From positions 3,873,411 to 3,937,410 of the forward strand of contig NC_087064.1 of NCBI RefSeq assembly GCF_963678635.1: a DNA stretch of 64,000 bases. The letters are read 5' to 3'. A program made the translations under genes and the position numbers. Below, piece after piece: positions 22,330 to 42,889 of this stretch; positions within the stretch are counted from its first letter, which is position 1, and each line of letters opens with the position of its first letter. Origin of the DNA: Symsagittifera roscoffensis. Lineage: Eukaryota > Xenacoelomorpha > Acoela > Convolutidae. The notes under the pieces were generated by a model that was not told the DNA's origin, did not search any database, and worked only from the letters and a program-made list of their open reading frames with translations.

Positions 22330-22520
22330 ATTTTGCCGCTAACGCTTGCTGTAATACACATTATATCTCACCTTAAGGATCACAAATTGACCAAGTTAGA
22401 AGTTTTCAAACACCTTTGACTTAACGAAGAATAATCACAGGTGGAATGTTTTTTCAAGTTTGAGCTAAAGGCAACAATATCTCCAGATGGCACAAAAAAG
22501 TTGGAACAACAATCGGAATG
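22330..22520 (+). mobile_element. Dispersed repeat family E, fragment
   Basis: Contains GAATAATCACAGGTGGAATG and TTTGAGCTAAAGGCAA, corresponding to the central part of the copy at 14457. Confidence 0.45.
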
Positions 22521-24089
22521 TTGCAATGATCTGAATCTTCCGATTTGTTTGAGCTTCGCTAATGAAAATTCAAGTTATTCTTCAAAATGTTCAGATTTTT
22601 TTCAGTTTATTCTTCGCTAAGCGCGAAAGTTGCAATATCTGTTTAGTTTGAAAATTGTTCGAACCTGCGCTCACATCCTACAAGTTTGTGAGCTGTTGTT
22701 AAATGTATTACGCGCAGAAAGTTGATCCGAAATGCGATTTCTTTAACCCCTTTTGAAAATTTCAAGTGCTCACAATTAAAAAGAATAAACTTAAGAGGGA
22801 TTTTTTGCCTGTTTTGGCTATCTTCTGCCTTGTTTCAAAATTTTTCATAGTAAAACTTGGATTTTCTTCCACACAAAACACCAATTCTTATATGTGCTGG
22901 ATGCTTGCTGCTGAAACATAACAATGCCTGAATTTTCTGTGAAATACATGGATTTCACTCACAAGTTTAATTTGACCTCAGTTCAATTTTATTCAACAGA
23001 AACAAAGTTTTGGATAAAACTATTTTAGAAGTTTTGAGAGAAAAAGACAATCTAAAACTTCCCAATTGACATTTGTAGCAGAAAAAATATCCTTTTTTCA
23101 GTTTTTTTTGCCAAATATCGACCCGTTCCACCAATCAGGTTTTTTGTTCCAGCATCAGTTTTCCGAACTATATTGTTCCTGTTCAAAACAAAAAAAAAAC
23201 AGTTTTTGAAAACAATTTCGTTTAAAATTTGAGGAATAATAGCATTGGAAAAATTAGTTTTCTTTAAAAAAAACTCTTTAATTGCTAATTCAGCTCTGAA
23301 ACATTTCATATGCGCTTCATTTATTAAATGATTGGTTGTTTAAACTTAAATTTGAATCCGGATCTACTTAATAATTTTAGTTAATGGTTAAGTATGGTAA
23401 TTATGGGTTAGGGTAGTCGAATTTTTGACTATTCAGAATGCAGCAACCACTCGGGTAACTGTTAAGCAGATTAAGTTAGACAATTTTCTGACCAATCAGA
23501 ATGCAGCAAATTTCGGATTATAAATGGATCTTTTTAGTGCTAATTAACTGCTTTATTATAGGGGTAGAAATTCTTTAGTAGATATTGATTGGGGGTGCGA
23601 TTGTTTAGTAGATCCTTGAAGTTTTATTTAAGATTAACATATCAGAATCAAAAGTGTTTGTTTCTGTTTTAGTAGTTTGAAATTTGGGCGACATAGTTTT
23701 GAAAAATCAAAATAAACTTCAGTTGTAACAGCAAAACTTGTCTGAAGAAAAGTGTTTCCTGATAATATGACCTCCGCTAAGTTTTGGTTATTAACATTAT
23801 TCTGCAATGAAACAAAAGTGAATCTTGAATTTTTGAAAATAGAAGTATTCAAAAATAGAGTCTTTCAAAACAAGGTAGGTTAATCGGTTGCAAGTACCAC
23901 AGAAAATTTCGACCACCACTTAAAAGAAAAAGAAAACTTTTTTCTTTTAAGTTGTCTTTTTTGTTCGCGGTGTAATGAAAGCAGCTGAACGAAAACAAAC
24001 TTTTAAAAAAAAGTCTGGTCGTCACTGTTGTTATACACACTCCATCCTATGGTGTTATGTAACCAATTGTTTACTAGTTTGAACTAATT

Positions 24090-24440
24090 CACCGTCCTAA
24101 GAAGGGCATAGCGTCAATTCGTCGCATCAATTTTCGACTTGTTAACTAAGCATTTTTGACGGATTTCTTATACCATCTGCGAAACATAAGTATCCTAGGC
24201 TCAAATTTATACGGATATATCACCTGTGATTATTTTTGGTTACGTTACATGAGTTTGAAAATTGCTAATTCGGCCAACTTGGGATAATTAAAGTGCGATA
24301 TATTGCTTACTAATAAGACGCGTAAGAAGCAAATTAAGGCGTTCCAATTTGAATTGAGAACAGGAATTTGATCCTAGTATCACAATACGAGACGCTAAAC
24401 ACGCCCCTAGTGCTTTACATAGTGTGTGGGGGGATAAAAT
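24090..24440 (-). mobile_element. Dispersed repeat family E, near full-length, inverted
   Basis: It is the reverse-complement counterpart of 14457-14770: TTTTTGACGGATTTCTTATA, CCATCTGCGAAACATAAG, ATCACCTGTGATTATTTTTG, and a terminal TGTGTGGGGGGAT that mirrors ATCCCCCCACAC of the plus copy. Confidence 0.55.
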
Positions 24441-24524
24441 GAAGAAAACATCCTTAAAAAATTGTCTTTTTTAATTAATTGGTCAATTATTCAGCCAAAA
24501 AAAAATCAATTGGCCTTAAGTGCA

Positions 24525-24600
24525 GTCGGGACATTCAGGGCTTTGACCTGATATAAGAGCAGTCTTGTTAGAATTTATTTCTTGAACTTGCATATCAAGT
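24525..24600 (-). mobile_element. Family F hairpin block, inverted fragment
   Basis: The reverse complement reads AACAAGACTGCTC...TATCAGG...CCTGAATGT, matching the family F blocks at 13079, 52258, 56067 and 57749. Confidence 0.45.
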
Positions 24601-25940
24601 CCCACACCCGCTAAGATATGGTCGTTTGGTTACTGTGAACTGCTAAATGAAACTGTCGCTTTTTGAAGTGTCACCAATTGTCGCTTGCGACTAATTGTCG
24701 CCTCACGCGGAATATCAGTTCGTTTTTTTTCTGCGCGGTTTTAAACTTTTACCGCCGCCTGACCGCTTATTTTTTGAATAATATTTCTGAATGCCTTGCA
24801 GAATGGAATATATGTTCCTCTAAGTTTGTTTGCAGAATTTATGATCCGATTCGCTTGATTGTTTACTACTTGTTCATGAGTTTTTAATGACTTGGATTCA
24901 CATACCATCTTAGGACTTTGGTACCGTGCGAGCATCTTACAGTTCAGCTGGTCGAAGGAATCACAAGACGAATGTGAAAACTTCTTTGAACTTTTATTAT
25001 TAAATTGTTCAAAACAGATCACTGTCGTTACGATTAACTCAAAAACTTCATCAGGTGAGGGGATTAGTTGCTATGGTTCTACTAAGCCCTATACTTCAAC
25101 AATTTGTTCACCCGTTGAATGAATCATACTTTTAATCTGTTTTCTTCAAACCTACTCAGCTATAAGATACGCAAGCGATCGTAAAGCGCTGTTTAAACAT
25201 CTTGAAGCAGTTGCATCTTGCTATCAGATTAGAGACTCTTTTGCATGGGGTATACAATGACCTTGAAAGCGGGTTGACGTAAGCTGTAGTGAAAACCCTG
25301 CAAAGCAGTTTGGATTTCGTTTTTGGCAGCTGTCGGCTCTGTTTTATCTTTGTTAGATTATTGCGAACTGAATCAGTTTGGTGAAGTTTAACTTCAATCC
25401 GTTGAATTGGTAACATTTGCAATATGTTCATTTTGGCACCGTCGCTCAAGGTTAATCATCTGTAAAATGTAACATAAGTTTGAGAGAACTGAATTTTACT
25501 TTTACTTACTATAATTAACGTTCAATTTTGTTTGTCCCGACTCAAATCTTTGACATTTCCATCAAAAGTACCAACTCCGAAGCCCCTAACGCAATAGTCG
25601 GTCACTAAATTTTGTTCAGATTGTCATGTTCCAATGTTTAACTTTACTCTCGAATCTTTGAATCAAAAATTGAATATTTAAAACCAAGTTTCCTCTGTTT
25701 GTGAAAGTATTGTTTTCCTCGTCAAACGAAAGTGAACTTTCAAAACAAAAGAGCTCGTCTCAAACCAATAGATAGTTTAAATCTCGATTAGATTTCAAAA
25801 TCATAAACAATTCTTATTTGCTAATTCGAATTGACATTTAATTTGTTTTATTTCTATTTCCGCTGTCGTTATTAGCTTAGCCTGGTTTGACGATGACCTA
25901 ACCATTAATTCACATTATTGATTGTCATCTCTGCAACTAA

Positions 25941-25948
25941 ACTTACAG
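25941..25948 (+). promoter_or_regulatory. 3' splice acceptor upstream of ABCC1
   Basis: ACTTACAG lies 88 nt upstream of the ABCC1 ATG at 26037 and defines a probable 5'-UTR exon boundary. Confidence 0.4.
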
Positions 25949-26036
25949 CGCACGTATTAAACCCAAATACATATCAATATATTGGGCTAAACAACGTATT
26001 CGAAAAGACGCAGGATTTGGACAAAACCGCCCCAAA

Positions 26037-34072
<8,036 letters not shown>

Positions 34073-35269
34073 CCAGGCGACTACATTGCCAGTTTGATGT
34101 AAAGCTATTAGATAAATATTAATAACAAACGTAGGGCTCACAGCTTAGTAAGCAATTTCTCAACAAATCAACTTCGGCGCGTTTTTTGTCGACCAAATTT
34201 GTAGAATTGAACCAAGGGAACAATCTCCCCCATAAATCAATTTAGGAACGTAATAGTTCACTTGGCTAAAAAAATGCTTTTAAGCCAATCAGATTTGAGC
34301 ACAGTACATGCAAGCCTTACTGCTTGAACTTGCCACTTTATTTTAGGGGGAGATTGTTCACATGGGTCGTACAATTCCAAAACTAAATTCTATCCTCACC
34401 TGCCGTTATAACATTGAAATATCCCTCCTCCTTTTGAAGCCCCTCGCTTTGGACCCGGAAGCAGACATAAATTTTCACCATCCCATGTTTACTGCGTTTG
34501 TGTCCAGCTATATAATTCAATCGGTGGTTTCGACACTCGCTTATGGTACACCGAGAAGTCCACTTACATCGGATCCAGAAAATAATCGGTCCAGCGGACC
34601 CAGAAAGTTATCGGTCCAATAAGGATGACATGAGTTCAAACGGGGAAAAAGATTGCGTTGTTGTTTTCTATGTGTTTTCTAGAGCTGCATAAATACGGCG
34701 TGCTCTCTGCCGAAAAAGTAAAGGACGCAGCTCAGAAAACAGCCTGAGTTAGGACCGGTTTGCCAGCCCGAGGTATTCGCATATTTTTCGGAAGGTCTCA
34801 ACGCTGAATTCCTTCATTGTCCCGTCGCTTAAGAAAACGATCCGTTGTTTTCCGCACTCCGCCTATTTATTTGACAATGCTGCGTTGGCGTAGAAACTCA
34901 GCTGAATACTTTGGGCGGTTCTCGTTCTCGCTTTCTTTTTGGTGGTAACCTCCTTGGACGTCCAAATTGTTCCCGTGAAGACAGGGTAAAGTAGGACTGT
35001 TTTGATCGTTCCCACAACGATTTGTCCGGTCCTGTATAGATTCTGAGCTCAAAGGAAAAATCGAGGCTTTCCCCTGATCCGCTAAAAAAATTTTCACTTT
35101 GCTTTTCACTTTTCAAATTGCACCAAACCCCATGTATTATGATTAGGGATGAAATATTTTTGGTACCTCCCCTGTGCAAAACGACCCTGAGTCCGAAAAT
35201 TCCAATGCGGATCAATTTTACAGCACCGATCGGAGACGTGTAACAAGTCGGCCCACTAAGACATGTCAA
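34073..35269. other. Gene-free stretch between ABCC1 and the large duplication
   Basis: Begins with the ABCC1 3' UTR; no canonical AATAAA is close to the stop. Near 34570-34615 two GGACC-containing blocks (ATAATCGGTCCAGC, AGTTATCGGTCC) resemble a block inside the duplicated unit at about 35590 (GGACCGGAAGTTATTAGC), suggesting related repeat DNA extends leftwards. No coding region recognised. Confidence 0.4.
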
Positions 35270-35479
35270 CTTCTCGAAAAACCACCTGTTGCCCATGTGC
35301 TAACATTAGGTACAAAAAAACTCTAGCAGCCTCCACCAACACAGCGAACGGGTTCCTAAAATTTTAAGACCGGTCATCTTAATGGCTCTTTTAAGAAAAC
35401 ATGCAAGCTTAGAAGACCAGGAGCTGATAACTTTCTGATAAACAGCGCTGAAAAATGCCCAAAGTAAATAGTCTCCAGC

Positions 35480-38400
35480 CAAAACTTCCCACTGAACTTC
35501 TCACTGAAGTCAGGGAGCCTAAACTTTTGCAAACGATAGTTAATGACAAAGCAAATCATTAATCATAACTTAACCGAATCGGTCGCTTGGACCGGAAGTT
35601 ATTAGCACTTGGGAAACCCCCCTTTTAACGGAAATGGGCAAAATACGCGAAATAATGAGCGAGTGCATATTAATTTTATGGCGGTAATAAACACTACATA
35701 TGAACCCCGAAAAAAAAACCATTTTTGAGTAAACCCCCTCCTTCAACTCCTTCCGGGGTTTATATACATTTCCCGAGAAAGGTGCTAATGGACCTTAGAA
35801 AGGGGATAGCTTGGGAAGTGTTATTGGGCCATGGATGAAACTTGGTACGTAGGACCCCTATGGGAGTCTACACTCGATTATGGAAAATTGACCCAGGTTG
35901 ACCGCGAAATGACTTTTAAAAGACCTTTAGACGTTCAGAACCAAAATTGTATCGGAAACACCAGCATCAACACCCGAAAGCGGCGTATTCTCGAGCCCCA
36001 ACCCTTTGGGAACGAGAAGTGGTCAACTTGCCATTAATTGGGAAGGAACTGATCCATCGAGATCTGATGCAGGAGCTAGATGGGATATAGTTTTTATTAT
36101 GGCGTTTTATTATGGCGAGACAAAATTGACAGTGATAGGAGCTTGTCATGGGAAGTGGATCTACTAAATAGTATGAATGGGTGGGATGTTCAATTTGACC
36201 CCCAATAAGCGAATTGCCTTCCCCTGATACCTAGAAAGTCGGGATTGGGATACTGTGCAAATTGGAATTTTAGATGCTTCAAATGGATTAGCGGCCTACA
36301 AAAATGGTTCTTCCCCTATTCCTGGGAGGTCGAAAAGTTAATGGGATAACCAAATAAAAACCTTGGGAGACTGGTTAATCAAAATAACTCGTTTTAGATG
36401 TGAAATTGGACTTTATATTTGCGCAACTTAGTTAGAGATGCTTACAATGAACTCGGAGTTTAAAATAAGTGTTGTCAGAGGAAGAATTCAGGAAGACCTT
36501 GCGAAAAAGGTTTTTATAAAATATCTCAGGATTTGTAGGGACAACATAACTCTAACTATAATTAAAACTCAAAAGACAAAAAATTATAGAGATTAATGAA
36601 TAGCCGACCCTTAGTTAGAACAAGGATAGCGAAGTAGTAGATAGTTTGTTCTCAGAGATAGAGAACGAGAAATTGTGAAGTTTGAGAGACCAGTTACCTC
36701 AAAAGAATAGTGATCCGTAAAGACACTAATAAGTTTAGCAGCTCGAACTGAGTAGTTGTGTGGAAGTGTTGTGTGTAATTGTTTAGTTGAGAATCTCTAC
36801 AGAAAGAGAGTCAATTATTTATTTTAATTGGGAATTATTTGGTAATAAAGAAATTATTCTGAAAGATCGCGACGCTTTGCTTTGATTAGATTATTAGATT
36901 TTTTTCTTTGGATTTTTATCGCCTTCTGTGTTTGGAATTATTTTATCTGAATTCAATTAACAAAAGAAATTTTTGTGATTGCGTTGAGTGGACGAGATTC
37001 ATTTCTATGTAGCACCGATTAAAATAGAAAGGATAAATTTAAGTCAGGGCTAGTATTGGGGCCCTAAAGCCGCCTTTTTTTTCGGCCTCTGAAGGTAGCC
37101 ACTGTCGAACATCAGCTCCCGCTGGAGCAAACGGTATTCCGGTCCCCGCGGTAGGCTCCCGGTCGTTCTATTCAACGAACTTGAGTAACTTCTCTCCAAG
37201 TAGGCATGCCAGCGCTGAGGTAGGGGTGATATTCAGCAACCCACGCTATGCGCTGACGAGGGTCACAAACCTGACCTTGCAGTCCTCTTTCACGTCGTCC
37301 AGCAAGGCAATAATCAGAATAAACATCATCTCCAAATAAAAAAACTTATTTGATTAAGACTTGCCGAACCTGAAAAATTTAGCTAGAGTTAAAACCACTA
37401 GAACTCAACAGTAGAGACGGAGGAATTATGAAAGGGTTGCAAGCTTACCTTTATATCATTGGCTGAATTATGTGGTAAGATGCCAAAAAAACTGGTGCGG
37501 CAGTGGATTGCGGGGAACAGCGTTTTAGATCGTGGGTAAATATTTGGATAAAGTAGGTCAACTATAGTAAATATGCCGTTTAGGTCAACGATACGATCAG
37601 TAGGTAGTGAACTGATTAGTATTGGGAGCAAAATAATCCTGGAAAGAGATCAGGTAGAGCTTGAAGAGAGGGCAACAAAAGTAAATATCAAAGCAGTGAG
37701 GAAATTACGAACGTAGATCAACATAACATAATGTTGTGTTTAGATGGAAAAGAAAAATACTAAAACAATCAAAGTATATATCTAGCGTAAAGTGCAACAA
37801 CATTATTCGCGAGAATAGTAATCTAGGAGAGAAAAGTGTAGAATTGCCAACTCTAGGCTTACCTAAGTTATACGGGGACGCATCTCCCTAATTAGCGACG
37901 AATATCCCTCCCCTTCCGAGGCCCCTCTGTCTGAACGCGTTAGCTAAAATAGATGGCGTCCGCGTCATCCCGCCACGCTTATGCCCCGCGATTTTTTTCC
38001 ATCGAGGGCCCTCTGTGTCGTCCCGATTTTCATAAATATGTACATCGAAGAGTTCCGCCAAAATATTTAAAGCCGGCTCGAGAATTCCTCGGTCCAATAA
38101 CGATAAACTAGGATAAAAAGGGGGGAAATAGAAAGATGGGAACGAGACTATTGTTTCCGCTGTTGTTCTCTGAGCGATTTCCGGAGCTGCGTGGAAACGG
38201 CATGTTTCTTGGTGAGCAGATTATGTAATCAGTCTAGAAAACAACTTGACTTGAGGCGGGACTAGCGGGTTTCATCGTTCCGCAGTCCTCAGTACTCAGT
38301 GTGGACGGGGTTTTGCCCACGGTCAAACCAAACCGCTCGCATAACTGGCAGGCCGTCGCCCGTCGCTTGTCGCATAGCTAACGTTCCTGCAGTGTTCGCG

Positions 38401-40620
38401 AAGAGACTCGGCGAAGTACGTTAGGCTGGACCTCATGCTCAAACTGTTGTTCGCTGCCCGCTTTGTGGTTCAACTCGTTCCCGTGAATAATGCATAGAAT
38501 AGGGATAATCGAACTTTCCTATAGAACAATTTTCCAAACTTTGCATTTTAAAGGAATAAAGGAAAGCTTGATGCCGGAACGTTGCCTTCCCTACCCTACC
38601 CTACTTAAATAAGGGAGTAACATCCTTGCCCTCGGGCTTAGCCTTGTAGTTTTCAACGATAGGTTTGTAAGTTTCATACTCCATGACTGAAGACTATTAG
38701 TTTGCGTAGCATTATGTTAAAGCCAATGAGTGGTACCTAGCTCGGTTTTGACGAAGCAGTTAAGTCCAAGTCAAGTGGAAACAGTCAAGCCCAAGATAAG
38801 TTTGAATCATTGAAGATATAGTCCCTCCTATGGCGGAAAACTCAAATGAAGTAAGATCTGCGACCCCCGGTCCCAAGTGATAACGGTTCCCAGAAGTGCA
38901 AATATCCCTATTAGAACTCGCAAACCAGCAGTTTGAATGAAACCGAAACATAGTATGTTATAGAACTAGTTGAGGGAATCTTGAGTTTAGGTTCGCAGAT
39001 CCCCTGGACCCCCATTTCCTGTGCTATGCCCTATGCGAACAGTCCCAACCCGATTTCCGAAGTCCTTTCTCGGCCCCAATGAACGCAGGGAGCTAAAAAT
39101 ATGCGATAACATACGTAGTAACGACGTACATCTTGTATTATCATTTGAGTCAAATCCAGCGGTTGGACTGAAAGCTATTAGCGCCTGGAAAAACAGCCCC
39201 TTAAACCAGAAATATGCAATATACGCAAAATTTTGAGCGGAGGCATTTCAATTTTATGGCGACAAACCACACTAGACACCAACCTCGAAAAAAGACCCCT
39301 TGTGAGTAAAACCCCTCCGATGGCTCCTTCCTGTGTTAATAGCCTTTTCCCGGGAAAAATTATAATAGACATTAGAAATGGGATAACTTGGGAAGTATTA
39401 AAAGGATGTGGACAAAATTTAGTAGGAAGGCCCATTATTGGATTCTAAAACTGAAAATGGAGGCGTTCATGACTGAAATTGCATAGAAAACCCTGGGGTT
39501 AACACCGGAAAGTGGCGTATTCTCGAACCCCAACCCGGAACTAAAATCGGTCACCTTATAATTGGGTGGGAACTTACCGATTGGGAAATGAAGTAGAAGC
39601 CGATAGAGGTACAGCATTTACATTACGACATCGAAGTAGTGGAATTAATTGAAGTGGATTTGGCAAACATTGTGTTCAACTTAGCTGTTAATACAAAATC
39701 CAATCAGACTGAAGAAAAATAGTTCCAGAGAAGATTGGCGGTAATAGGAGCAAAGCAGGGGAAGTAGGTTTTCTAAATAACATGAATGGACGGGATATTT
39801 ATCCAGCTCCCCAGAGGTGATTTTTTAGCACAATTTGACCCCTAATAAGCAAATTAAGTTCCCCGGATAGCTGGAAGGTCGGGATTTGATTAGAGTATAG
39901 ATCGCAATTTGAGATGCTTGGATTGAAGTAGCGACCCATAAAAAGTATCTTCCCCTACCCTCGGAAGGTCGAAACATTTTTTGAATAACTAAATAAAAAA
40001 CCTTGGGCGATTGATTAATTAAACTTAGCTCAGTTTAGAGATCCAAATTGGCTTGAGATACCTATAACGAGGTTGCAGTAGAGAACTAGTGTCGACAGAA
40101 GAAGAATCCGGTAAAGACCTTGCGAAAGTGTTACCAGAGGAAATGTCAGGACTTTTAGGGATGACCATAACTCTAACTATAACTGAAACTCATATAGAAA
40201 AACATATAAAGACTAATAAATAGCCCAGCCTGAGAGACAAAAAAATTGCGAAGTTAGAAGATAGGCGGTTCTCATTACAGATGAGAACAGTGCTTCTTGA
40301 AGTAAGCGAGATCAATTCAGGTGCCTCAAAGAAATAAAAATCCGTAGAGACACTATTAATTCCAGCAGGTCAAACTGAGTAGTTGTGTGGAATTACTGTG
40401 GGTGATTGGCTAATTGGGGTTCTCTAGAGAGAGATAGTCATTTATGTAAGTCAATTATATTTTCTGATAAATCGCAGACTTTTTTAAAATTTGATTTTAC
40501 ACTAGCCATTTAGAACCTTCTGTATTTGGACCTATTTTAGCTGTATTCAGTTACCATTGGAAATTCTTGCGATCGTATCGAGCGGACGAGGCTGTCCTAA
40601 GATTAGTACAAAAATGGGCG
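35480..40620. repeat. Ancient ~1.5-kb direct repeats inside segment X
   Basis: About 35480-37000 and 39040-40620 align in the same order with clear divergence: GGAAGTTATTAGCACTTGGG versus GAAAGCTATTAGCGCCTGG; GGATAGCTTGGGAAGTGTTA versus GGATAACTTGGGAAGTATTA; GCGTTGAGTGGACGAG versus CGTATCGAGCGGACGAG. The ~2-kb between them (37060-39040) is distinct and more G/C-rich in places. The layout resembles two long terminal repeats around a gutted interior, but no primer-binding site, polypurine tract or pol motif is visible. Duplicated at 43392-48532. Confidence 0.55.
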
Positions 40621-40902
40621 AGTAACATAATGCAGTACAGAATAGTTGCCACCAACTCCAAACTTTCGTGATTGTGGATAGTAGTGATTCTCGGTGGTCA
40701 TTGTGATTTCATTGTCCAAGGGACCACTTGCGGGGATGTTAAGTTAGAGTGTCTGAACGGACCTAGAGAAGCAATCACCCAAACCCACAAAATGTAGGGT
40801 GTATAAAAGGTTTTGGGAGTGCTTGGAAATCTAAAAAAAAGTTCGACAAAAATTCAAAGTTTTTCGGAAATCCCATCCTTAAATTATTGCGTACGCCACT
40901 GG
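40613..40902. mobile_element. Possible right end of a hAT-like MITE next to the Y breakpoint
   Basis: The sequence ends TTGCGTACGCCACTG, a terminus of CAGTGGCGTACGCAA type, and is preceded by AAAAGTTCGACAAAAATTC-like DNA resembling the interior of the MITE at 30685. The left end is not identified. Duplicated at 48525-48814. Confidence 0.35.
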
Positions 40903-41676
40903 TTATATTTTTGAATTATCTGGCTGAAGCTTGTTATTAACTTAAATTGTTTTGAAAACGTAATTGATTTTGTTTGAATTCCTCAATTTGATTTTTATCA
41001 ATGTATCTATTCTATAAATGGTATGCGAGTAAGTTTTTAAGTTTATATAAACTGCTTTTATTTATTTCAGTGTGTGCATTCTTTCGTTCTTGTTTGCGTA
41101 TTTACAAGTTGACGTAGAAAAAGTTGATTATTTAGAAGGTATTTTCTGTAAATTTCGATGAAAACTATCTTTTCAAATTGTTGAAATATATTTTTTGTCA
41201 TTCTTAGTGTTTTGGAAACTGACTCAGAGTTGCAGTTGAAAAGTTGTGATAAAAAATAGAAATTAAACAACGTTCTATTCTGAAGTCAAAAGATAAAGCT
41301 AGGTGTTGAAATCGGCAAAAAAAAAATAACCAATTCATATCTGAATTGCTCTGAAAGTTTGTTCAACCCTGGTTTTTGAAAATGTAGCGCAGGGCAAAGG
41401 AGTACAATTAAGTTTGGCAAGATTTGGGCAAATTCGAAGATCATATACTATTTCTTCCAGAAGTGAATGACTAACATCTTCGTGACATTTCATTTGTCGA
41501 AACTGTCTATTTATCAGTGTCTTTGAATGTCGAGCACCCAAACTTTGAGTCGAATCATGAGAAGTCTTTCGAAGTTTGAAGTCTAGGAATAGATACTTCT
41601 GGAAATGGAATAAGCCTGTCTTCGTGTCTTCGTTTGTTTTTGGCTGAGTATAAATTAAGGTAGCCAGTCAATAAGC

Positions 41677-42005
41677 AGAATGGTCTAAGAGCAGAATGGG
41701 TCCAAGAGCAGAAAAACAGAAAAATATCAAATTTTATAAGCCTATGGGTAAGTTAAGTATAAGAATTGTCAATATTACCAAAAAGCAATAGTTTATGCAT
41801 AATTTGAACAATTTAATCCAGATTTGTTTTTAAATTCTGCTTGGAAAAACTTGATTAAGTTATTCAGTTCATGCATATTTTTTTCGTTTTCTTGGTATTA
41901 TTGACGATTATAATACTTGTTTTATCAATTAGCCCGTATTAATCAACAAAAGTTAATATTTTTCTGTTTTTCTGCTCTTGGACCCATTCTCCTCTTGGAC
42001 CATTC
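41677..42005. mobile_element. Foldback (long inverted-repeat) element, ~329 bp, three copies
   Basis: Left end AGAATGGTCTAAGAGCAGAA and right end (reverse complement) TGAATGGTCCAAGAGGAGAA start about 50-bp terminal inverted repeats with few mismatches, including GGGTCCAAGAGCAGAAAAAC on both sides. Weaker inverted similarity continues inward (GTCAATATTACCAA versus GTCAATAATACCAA), so nearly the whole element can fold back. Other copies are at 49589-49917 and 53398-53726, carried by the duplications. No target duplication was found. Confidence 0.75.
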
Positions 42006-42284
42006 AACTTTTTGCTCCACCTCCATAAATTAAGTATCTTGAGTTTCTATTATTGTGAATCACAAATGAAAGCGGTGATCTTGTTGTACCGATTTTTGGA
42101 AGTAAATAGCGTAATATTTCTGGCCACAACTGCTTAACTCAGAGATATCATATCTGATGCAGATCTGAAGCAGTTCTCAGCAGCCTTAAAATAGATAAAG
42201 CCCAGTTCTGACTCAGGTCTGGAAAATACCTGGCTTTATCCAGTTCAGGTATGAATTCACCAAAGATCTGCAGCACGGGTTGTG

Positions 42285-42470
42285 CTAGGCTAGTTTTTTC
42301 CCCAAAGATTTCTAGTTTTTAACTAGATAGTTATGAACGGAATTTTTCACACCATCTGAAAGAAATTGACGTCCTGAGCTTGACTTTAAAAATGTATTTC
42401 AGATGTGATAATGTTTGAAAACTTATGGGCATTTGAAATTGTCAACTTGGGTTAATTAGGAGGCGACCGC
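42285..42470 (-). mobile_element. Family E fragment inside segment Y
   Basis: Contains GGAATTTTTCACACCATCTG and GAGCTTGACTTTAAAAATG, matching the inverted form of the copy at 14457. Copied at about 50197-50382 and 54006-54191. Confidence 0.45.
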
Positions 42471-42853
42471 TCGACTAGCAAAAAGCTCGACTAGCATAAA
42501 AAGTAAAAAACATCAAAATGTAACGATAGTTTAAAGTAGTTTAAATCACTCGTTCAAGTTGAAATCGTTTATCTGAAAAGGACAATTAGAATTTGCGGAT
42601 TGCGCCAATCTAAAATTATATCTTTATCCATAGGGGGTTATGCAATTTCCCGCTTTTTAGGGTTATGCAAGTCCAGCTTTTTGGAGCCCCGCTATTTGGC
42701 ATTGTGGATTGAATAGATCCGAAACATTTTCTAGCCATCTTTTGAACGCTTTTTTGATTTTCACGGGTTTTAAGAATGGCTGCCGTAAAACAGTTTTCAA
42801 GAAAAGAGGATATCCTCCTTTTGTAAACCTCACCGCCAGGTTTGAAAGGTTCA

Positions 42854-42889
42854 GGGGGAGGGGAGGGGAGGGGAGGAGAGGGGAGGGGG
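42854..42889 (+). repeat. G-quadruplex-capable GGGGA tract, three copies
   Basis: Five runs of four or more G separated mostly by single A residues on the plus strand, enough for an intramolecular G4. Exact counterparts lie at 50766-50801 and 54576-54611. Confidence 0.8.

Larger units (their letters stand above)
17868..25930. other. Eight-kilobase gene desert with repeat fragments
   Basis: No exon that I can support. Recognisable pieces are a SINE fragment (18785-18930), family F (21430-21960 and 24525-24600), family E (22330-22520 and 24090-24440) and a short run of three TTAACGTGAAAAA-like repeats at about 21163-21210. The remainder is AT-rich. A decayed non-LTR retrotransposon was considered on the minus strand at 24741-25449 but not accepted. 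Confidence 0.5.

Noticed and set aside
24741..25449. Minus-strand frames resembling the C-terminal part of a non-LTR reverse transcriptase (NQANRIINSANK, TTAYVNPL)
   Set aside because: The two fragments are in the wrong order for a LINE, frameshifted and lack any catalytic motif; resemblance is too weak to call.
37077..37320. G/C-richer block in X that looked like an rRNA or organelle fragment
   Set aside because: No rRNA core motif recognised, and translated frames on both strands contain stops; left as unidentified repeat DNA.
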